DNA from: Rhodocista pekingensis
Lineage (GTDB): Bacteria > Pseudomonadota > Alphaproteobacteria > Azospirillales > Azospirillaceae
DNA: 64,000 nt
Direction: 5' to 3'
Assembly (NCBI RefSeq): GCF_042665545.1
Contig: NZ_JBHTCM010000004.1
Coordinates: 248,001 to 312,000, forward strand
This document shows positions 58,622 through 64,000 of the stretch, one piece after another. The notes beneath the pieces are model-generated. The model was not told where the DNA came from, made no database searches, and saw only the letters and a program-made list of their open reading frames with translations. Position 1 is the stretch's first letter; every line of letters begins with the position of its first letter. Position numbers and translations under genes: made by a program.

Positions 58622-59839
58622 TCAGGCGGCCCGGCGGATCTCCAGGCGGCTCCAGACGTCCAGCAGCGCGTCGACGAAATGGTCCATCTTCGCGTCGTCG
58701 TGGAACGGCGTCGGGGTGATGCGCAGCCGCTCCGTCCCGCGGGGAACGGTCGGGTAGTTGATCGGCTGCACATAGATGTTGTGGAGCCGCAGCAGGTCGT
58801 CGCTGGCCTGCTTGCACAGGCGCGCGTCGCCGACCAGCACCGGAACGATGTGGCTGACCGACGGCAGCACCGGCAGCCCGGCCTGGGAGAGGCGGCGCTT
58901 CAGGGTCGCCGCGCGCTCCTGGTGCCTCTCGCGCAGCTCGTTGTGCTCCTTCAGGAAGCGCACGCTGGCGGCGGCACCGGCGGCGAGCACCGGGGCGAGC
59001 GAGGTGGTGAAGATGAAGCTGGAGGCGAAGCTGCGGACGCAGTCCACCAGGGCGCTGGAGCCCGTGATGTAGCCGCCCATGACGCCGATCGCCTTGCCCA
59101 GCGTGCCTTCGATGACCGTCAGGCGGTGCATCACGCCGTCACGCTCGGCCACGCCGGCACCGCGCTGGCCGTACATGCCCACCGCATGGACCTCGTCCAG
59201 GTAGGTCATGGCGCCGTGCTTTTCGGCCACATCGCAGATCTCGGCGATCGGGGCGATGTCGCCGTCCATGGAGTAAACGGACTCGAACGCCACCAGCTTC
59301 GGCCGCTCCTTCGGGTAGCGGGCCAGGAGCTGGTCGAGGTGCTCGGGGTCGTTGTGCCGGAAGATGTGCTTCTCGGCGCCGCTGTGCCGGATGCCCTCGA
59401 TCATCGAGGCGTGGTTCAGGGCGTCGGAGAAGATCACGCAGTCCGGCAGCAGGCGCGGCAGGGTGCTCAGCGTCGCCTCGTTGCTGATGTAGCCCGAGGT
59501 GAAGAGCAGCGCGCTCTCCTTGCCGTGCAGGTCGGCGAGTTCCTGCTCCAGCAGCACGTGGTAGTGGTTCGTGCCGGAGATGTTGCGGGTGCCGCCGGCA
59601 CCGGCGCCGCACTTGTGCAGCGCGTCGATCATGGACCCGATCACCACCGGGTGCTGGCCCATGCCGAGATAGTCGTTGGAGCACCAGACGGTCACGTCAC
59701 GCGGAGTCGCCTCGGGCTCGGGGAAGAACGAGGCGACCGGGAATTCGCCGACGCGCCGCTCAAGATCGGCGAAGACGCGGTAGCGTCCCTCCCGCTTGAG
59801 GCCGTCGATCTGGCTCTTGAAGAAGCTCTCGTAATCCAT
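58622..59839 (-). CDS. hemA: 5-aminolevulinate synthase
   Basis: A 405-residue PLP enzyme making 5-aminolevulinate from glycine and succinyl-CoA, the first step of tetrapyrrole synthesis by the C4 route. It has N-D-Y-L-G-M, G-A-G-A-G-G-T-R-N-I-S-G-T, D-E-V-H-A-V-G-M-Y-G and the Schiff-base lysine K249 in G-T-L-G-K-A. Length and start match alphaproteobacterial HemA. An FNR-type palindrome lies about 150 bp upstream, suggesting oxygen control as shown for hemA in phototrophic alphaproteobacteria. Confidence 0.97.
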   Translation of the reverse strand: MDYESFFKSQIDGLKREGRYRVFADLERRVGEFPVASFFPEPEATPRDVTVWCSNDYLGMGQHPVVIGSMIDALHKCGAGAGGTRNISGTNHYHVLLEQELADLHGKESALLFTSGYISNEATLSTLPRLLPDCVIFSDALNHASMIEGIRHSGAEKHIFRHNDPEHLDQLLARYPKERPKLVAFESVYSMDGDIAPIAEICDVAEKHGAMTYLDEVHAVGMYGQRGAGVAERDGVMHRLTVIEGTLGKAIGVMGGYITGSSALVDCVRSFASSFIFTTSLAPVLAAGAAASVRFLKEHNELRERHQERAATLKRRLSQAGLPVLPSVSHIVPVLVGDARLCKQASDDLLRLHNIYVQPINYPTVPRGTERLRITPTPFHDDAKMDHFVDALLDVWSRLEIRRAA

Positions 59840-59987
59840 GGGCCCTGCGTCCTAATGGCCATCGATTTCCACCCCGGCCGGAGCGGCCCGTACACGCCGT
59901 ATCGGCGGTGGGGCACTCCGTTCACCGGAGGTCGCGCGGCCTCACGTCGCGCTCGATCAACATGATCCCTCGGGAAACCAGGGAGCG

Positions 59988-60001
59988 TTGATGTCGGTCA
60001 A
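59988..60001. promoter_or_regulatory. FNR/FnrL-type box upstream of hemA
   Basis: TTGATGTCGGTCAA differs from the palindrome TTGAT-N4-ATCAA at one position. On the reverse strand a TCATGT hexamer lies at the distance expected for a -10 in a class II FNR promoter. Confidence 0.55.
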
Positions 60002-60063
60002 TTCTTTGGTCCGTCGGCGGGGCCTGCGCAAGTCCGCAATTCCCCGCCGAGCGCGGCGGTTGG

Positions 60064-61467
60064 TCACGCCGGACGGAAGCGGTGCTCGTGTTCCAGCCAG
60101 GCGGTGGTGTCGTCGAGCGCCCGCCCGAAGCGGGCGACCAGCTCGTCAACCTCCTCCGGCGTGATGATCAGCGGCGGGGAGAATCCCAGCGTGTCCCCGA
60201 TCGGGCGCAGGATGACGCCATGGCCCTGGGCGAACCCGGCCAGCCGGGCGGCGACGCCCAGCTTCGGGTCGAAGGGCTGCCGGGTCGCCTTGTCCGCCAC
60301 CAGCTCGACGCCGGCGATCAGGCCGACACCGCGCACCTCCCCCACCAGCGGATGGGAGCGGAAGCGGCCCAGCGCCTCCTGCAAGCGCGCGCCCACGGTG
60401 CGGGCATGCGCGACGAGGTCCCGTTCCTCATAGATCTTCAGCGTCTCCAGGGCGACGGCGCAGCTCACCGGATGGCCGGAATAGGTGTAGCCGTGGCCGA
60501 ACACGCCGATCTTCTCGGACTCCGTCACGCAGGCCCGGTAGATCGGCTCGCTGACCAGCACGGCCGACAGCGGCATGTAGGCCGAGGTGAGCGCCTTCGC
60601 CATGGTCATGATGTCGGGCTTCAGGCCGAAGGTCTCGCTGCCGAACATGGCGCCGGTCCGGCCGAAGCCGCAGATCACCTCGTCCGCGATCAGCAGCACG
60701 TCGTACTTCCGCAGCACGGCCTGCACCTTCTCGAAATAGGTCCGCGGCGGCACGATGACGCCGCCGGCCCCCATCACCGGCTCGGCGATGAAGGCGGCCA
60801 CCGTCTCCGGCCCTTCGCGCTGGATCAGCGCCTCCAGGCTGGCGGCAAGGCGGCTGGCGAACGCCTCCTCGTCCTCGCCCTCCTCGTGGAAGCGGTACCA
60901 GTGCGGGCAGTCGGTGTGCAGGATGCGGTCGATCGGCAGGTCGAAGTCGCGGTGGTTGTTCGGCAGGCCGGTCAGGCTGGCCGAGGCGACGGTGACCCCG
61001 TGATAGGCCTTGATGCGGCCGATGATCTTCTTCTTCTGCGGCCGGCCCAGGGCGTTGTTGTAGTACCAGACCAGCTTGACCGCGGTGTCGTTCGCCTCGG
61101 ACCCGGAGCAGGCGAAGAAGGCCTTGCTCATCGGCACCGGGGCCAGGGCGACCAGCTTCTCCGCCAGCTCGATCCCGGGCTCGTGCGACTTGTGGGCGAA
61201 GGCGTGGTAGAACGGCAGGGTGCGGAGCTGCCGCACCGCCGCCTCCACCAGCCGCGGCTCGTCGAAGCCCAGCGACGTACACCAGAGGCCGGCCACGCCC
61301 TCGATATACTCCCGACCGGCATCGTCCACGACGGTGACGCCGCGGCCCCCGGTGATGACCATGGGGCCGACGGATTCGTGCGCCTTCAGGTTCGTGTAGG
61401 GATGCAGCAGCGAGGCGATGTCCCGGCTGGCGATGGAATTGCCGAGATGGGGGGCAGTGGAGGGCAT
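60064..61467 (-). CDS. Class III (omega) aminotransferase
   Basis: A 467-residue PLP enzyme of the omega-amino acid/polyamine branch. Motifs: E-G-V-A-G-L-W-C-T-S-L-G-F near residue 60, F-F-A-C-S-G-S-E-A-N-D-T-A near 120, A-F-I-A-E-P-V-M-G-A-G-G, L-I-A-D-E-V-I-C-G-F-G-R-T-G, and PLP lysine in T-M-A-K-A-L-T-S-A-Y. Donors in this branch include putrescine, beta-alanine, taurine or GABA; pyruvate is the usual acceptor. A MocR regulator gene lies 95 bp upstream on the same strand, a pairing like TauR or GabR with their aminotransferases. Confidence 0.88.
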   Translation of the reverse strand: MPSTAPHLGNSIASRDIASLLHPYTNLKAHESVGPMVITGGRGVTVVDDAGREYIEGVAGLWCTSLGFDEPRLVEAAVRQLRTLPFYHAFAHKSHEPGIELAEKLVALAPVPMSKAFFACSGSEANDTAVKLVWYYNNALGRPQKKKIIGRIKAYHGVTVASASLTGLPNNHRDFDLPIDRILHTDCPHWYRFHEEGEDEEAFASRLAASLEALIQREGPETVAAFIAEPVMGAGGVIVPPRTYFEKVQAVLRKYDVLLIADEVICGFGRTGAMFGSETFGLKPDIMTMAKALTSAYMPLSAVLVSEPIYRACVTESEKIGVFGHGYTYSGHPVSCAVALETLKIYEERDLVAHARTVGARLQEALGRFRSHPLVGEVRGVGLIAGVELVADKATRQPFDPKLGVAARLAGFAQGHGVILRPIGDTLGFSPPLIITPEEVDELVARFGRALDDTTAWLEHEHRFRPA

Positions 61468-61562
61468 GATGGGTTCCGTCCCGTTCAGTCGAGAGAACGG
61501 GCGGAATGGTGCGACGCCGGTTGCGCTTTGTCACGCCTCCGGAAGGGAAGGCGGAGCTGCGC

Positions 61563-63023
61563 TCAGCCCACGGCCGCCCGCCGTCCGGTCAGGGCGGGCA
61601 GAAGCTGGCCGACGCGGGCAACGGCGCGCTCGATCCGCTCCGGCGGGTGCGCCGCGAAGCCGAGCACCAGCCCGCCGCCCTCCGCCGGGCCGGCATGGAA
61701 GTCCGACAGCGCCGCCAGCTCGATCCCCGCGGCGGCGGCGCGGGCCTGGAGCGCCCGGTCGCCAGCACCTGTCCGGCTGTCCAGCCGGCCGAGCAGATGC
61801 AGGCCGGCCGGGGCCGGTGCCACCTCGATGCCGCCGGCCCAGTGCCGCCGGGCCGCCTCCACCAGGGCCTGCTGGCGCTCCTCCGCCGCGCAGCGGGCCC
61901 GGCGCAGATGCGCGGCCAGCCGCCCCTCGGCGATGAAGTCGTGCAGCGCCATCTGCTCGGCCACCGGCACGGACAGGTCCAGCAGCGTCCGCAGCCGTGC
62001 CGCCTCCGCCGCCAGCGCCGGGGGAACGACCAGCCAGGCGACGCGCAGGGCGGGGGCGACCATGCGCTCCAGCGTGCCCAGATGCAGCACCCGCCCGGCC
62101 TCGTCCAGCCCGGCGAGGGACAGCAGCGGCCGACCCTCGTAGCGGTAGCCGCCGTCGCTGTCGTCCTCCAGCAGCCACGCCCCGGACCGCTGCGTCCAGG
62201 CCAGCAGCGCCAGCCGGCGCCGCAGCGGCATGGTGCCGCCCAGCGGGAACTGCCAGGCCGGGGAGACGACGGCCAGCCGCGGCTCCGCCAGCAGCCGGCG
62301 ACCGCGCTCGGGGTCCAGGCCGTCGGCATCCACCGGGACCGCGACCGGGCGCAGGCCGCGCCCCTCCATCAGGGCCCGCAGCCGGGGACAGCCCGGCTCC
62401 TCCAGCCAGACCGGATCGCCTGGCCGCAGCAGCAGGGCCGCGGCCAGGGACGCGGCCGCGGTGCGGCCGGGCAGGACGAGGATCTGGTCGGCCTCGCAGC
62501 GGATGCCGCGCGACGCCTGGAGATGCGCTGCCAGGACGCGGCGCAGCGGCAGCCAGCCGCCGGCACCGTCGCGCTCCTGCATGGCGGCGCCGGAGCTGCG
62601 CCAGCGCTTCGCCAGCAGCTTCTGCCAGCCGTCGGCATCGAACAGGTCCCCCGGCGGCAGGCCGGGGCGGAAGGGCTGCACCGCTTCGGCCGCGGCGGCG
62701 CGGGATGAGGCCGCCCGTCCGGCCGTGTCGGCCAGCCGCAGGGCGGGGGTCATCATCTCGTCGGGCAGGACGCGGGCGACATAGGTGCCGGACCCGACCC
62801 GCGCCTCCAGATAGCCCTCGGCGGCCAGCCGGTCGATGGCGGCCACCACCGTGTTGCGGGAGACGTCCAGGTCCCGGGCCAGGGTCCGTGTCGAAGGCAG
62901 GCGCTCGCCGGGCCGCAGGGCGCCCCCGACGATCGCTTCGCGCAGCCGCTCGAACAGGCGGTGCTGGAGGGGGCCTTGGCCGTCGTCGAACAGGGCGAGC
63001 AGGGGACCTTGCGAGACCTTCAT
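61563..63023 (-). CDS. MocR-type GntR regulator with aminotransferase-like domain lacking the PLP lysine
   Basis: A 486-residue regulator. A winged helix-turn-helix of the GntR family spans residues 15-85 (L-P-S-T-R-T-L-A-R-D-L-D-V-S-R-N-T-V), followed by a linker and a fold-type I aminotransferase domain from about 125. In canonical MocR proteins a lysine in G-T-F-S-K binds PLP; here the block reads G-T-L-E-R320-M, codon CGC at 62064-62066. The PLP-contact Tyr of E-D-D-Y-D is Ser289 and the His of P-x-H-Q is Trp257. It may bind the ligand without PLP chemistry. Probable target: the downstream aminotransferase gene and its own promoter. Confidence 0.88.
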   Translation of the reverse strand: MKVSQGPLLALFDDGQGPLQHRLFERLREAIVGGALRPGERLPSTRTLARDLDVSRNTVVAAIDRLAAEGYLEARVGSGTYVARVLPDEMMTPALRLADTAGRAASSRAAAAEAVQPFRPGLPPGDLFDADGWQKLLAKRWRSSGAAMQERDGAGGWLPLRRVLAAHLQASRGIRCEADQILVLPGRTAAASLAAALLLRPGDPVWLEEPGCPRLRALMEGRGLRPVAVPVDADGLDPERGRRLLAEPRLAVVSPAWQFPLGGTMPLRRRLALLAWTQRSGAWLLEDDSDGGYRYEGRPLLSLAGLDEAGRVLHLGTLERMVAPALRVAWLVVPPALAAEAARLRTLLDLSVPVAEQMALHDFIAEGRLAAHLRRARCAAEERQQALVEAARRHWAGGIEVAPAPAGLHLLGRLDSRTGAGDRALQARAAAAGIELAALSDFHAGPAEGGGLVLGFAAHPPERIERAVARVGQLLPALTGRRAAVG

Positions 63024-63410
63024 GCGGATGCGGCTCCGGGTCTTGGCGCCGGCGGGCCAGCCCCCGGAACAGGAGCGGGAAACCCGTCGGAGCGGGTCGA
63101 TACCGGCGGGCGGCCTTGCGGGAGGAACCGCCCGCCGGATCGGGGTGAGGGGCGGCCGGCTGACCGGGGTTGGCCGCCCCCCGTCTCCACCGGACGGGGC
63201 AGTCCGGCGGAAGCTCTGACGCGGCTGCCGCTCCCGGGTGGGGAAGGGATGGCGGCCGCCGCGACAGGGAAAGCTAAGCACCCGGGCTTTGCTGGCGTTT
63301 GTCGGGCGGCCGCGGGATTTGAAACAGTTCGTTTCCCGGGTGGCCCGGCGTTACGCTGTGGTAACAACTCGTCTGTCGGCACCCTTTCGGAGCGGCGGTA
63401 CTATCGGGCC
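63024..63410. promoter_or_regulatory. Divergent regulatory region with two inverted repeats
   Basis: This 387-bp gap separates the MocR gene and a response-regulator gene. It holds GAAAC-N5-GTTTC (63321-63335) and GTTAC-N6-GTAAC (63350-63365), both within 90 bp of the response-regulator start. Candidate operators; no gene seen. Confidence 0.4.
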
Positions 63411-64000
63411 ATGACGGACTCCCTGCATCTTCTCATCGTCGATGACGACCGCGAGATCCGCGATCTCCTGACCCGGTATCTGGCCCGGCACGGTTACCGT
63501 GTCACCGCGGCCAAGGACGGGCAGGAGATGCGCCGGTATCTCGCGGACCGGAACATCGACCTGGTCGTGCTGGATCTGATGCTGCCGGGCGAGGACGGGC
63601 TGTCGCTCTGCCGCGCCATCCGCGCCGACGGCGGCCCGCCGGTGGTCATGCTCTCCGCCATGGGAGAGGATGCGGACCGCATCCTGGGGCTGGAGATCGG
63701 TGCTGACGACTACCTGCCCAAGCCCTTCAACCCGCGCGAACTGGTGGCCCGCATCAAGGCGGTGCTGCGCCGGGTGCAGACCCCCGGAGCGACGCCCGCC
63801 AACGGCGCCGGGGCGCTGGCCTTCTGCGGCTACGTGCTGGACCAGGCGCAGCGCCGGCTGACCGACCCGCAGGGGGCGGAGGTGACGCTGACCGCCGGCG
63901 AATACGAGCTGCTGGTGGCGCTGGCGACGCGGCCGCGCCGGGTGCTCTCCCGCGACGACCTGCTGGAGATCACCCGCGGGCGCTCGGCCGGTCCGTTCGA
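63411..64000 (+). CDS. OmpR/PhoB-family response regulator, 3' end outside window
   Basis: The first 196 residues are visible. The receiver domain has acidic residues in I-V-D-D-D, phospho-acceptor Asp55 (V-L-D-L-M-L-P-G-E-D-G-L), Ser in V-M-L-S-A and Lys in L-P-K-P-F-N-P-R-E-L. From about residue 135 an OmpR-type winged-helix begins (V-T-L-T-A-G-E-Y-E-L-L), cut by the window end. A sensor kinase gene probably follows outside. Its own promoter region has two inverted repeats. Confidence 0.93.
   Translation, partial: MTDSLHLLIVDDDREIRDLLTRYLARHGYRVTAAKDGQEMRRYLADRNIDLVVLDLMLPGEDGLSLCRAIRADGGPPVVMLSAMGEDADRILGLEIGADDYLPKPFNPRELVARIKAVLRRVQTPGATPANGAGALAFCGYVLDQAQRRLTDPQGAEVTLTAGEYELLVALATRPRRVLSRDDLLEITRGRSAGPF

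Overview
The window is very GC-rich and densely packed on both strands. It looks like a chromosome of a Rhodospirillales/Azospirillaceae-type alphaproteobacterium (Rhodocista/Azospirillum-like; this is inference). Support comes from a C4-pathway 5-aminolevulinate synthase, a purQ-purL-bolA-grxD order, citramalate synthase, a class II DAHP synthase, a CheY-CheZ pair, many bifunctional signalling proteins and frequent ATGA/TGATG start-stop overlaps. I saw no tRNA, rRNA, CRISPR array, transposase or integrase.

Layout. Bases 1-6.3 kb hold the 3' part of a large GLUG/MBG-repeat surface adhesin overlapping a TPR-glycosyltransferase gene; this block looks less GC-rich than the rest. At 6.5-9.9 kb is an iron-uptake pair (TonB receptor plus PepSY membrane protein) behind a Fur-like box. 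At 9.9-16.8 kb are an alpha/beta hydrolase, a glycine-rich membrane-anchored protein, an AmpG-like permease, DAHP synthase and an exported amidohydrolase. At 16.9-20.8 kb are cheZ, cheY and a GAF-PAS-GGDEF-EAL protein. At 20.8-28.7 kb are NAD synthetase, a Rieske-tailed FAD oxidoreductase, two exported proteins, an FKBP isomerase and a nicotinate phosphoribosyltransferase. At 28.8-31.7 kb is a ferritin-like protein facing a four-gene, fully overlapping operon: EF-hand protein, ECF sigma factor, anti-sigma factor and CnrX-like periplasmic sensor.

From 31.9 to 43.7 kb nearly everything reads forward: an unknown protein, a crotonase-fold protein, a methyltransferase, a small lipoprotein, a nucleotide cyclase, gltX, cysS, cimA, trmJ, an Ala-rich protein and rpsD. 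At 43.8-50.2 kb are an exported hydrolase, an AbgT transporter and the purQ-purL-bolA-grxD operon with a strong terminator.

The most unusual locus is 50.4-55.9 kb, a translationally coupled reverse-strand operon. It encodes a stand-alone response regulator, a membrane pseudo-histidine kinase fused to a DnaQ-type 3'-5' exonuclease, a two-TM small protein and a 911-residue SLC5-STAC-type sensor histidine kinase. In the fusion the phospho-acceptor His is replaced by Glu while the DEDDh nuclease residues are intact. It is my best candidate for an undescribed system. After it come exoD, a solitary secF, a PRC-barrel protein, hemA with an FNR-type box, an omega-aminotransferase, a MocR regulator that lacks the PLP lysine, and the start of an OmpR-family response regulator cut by the window end.
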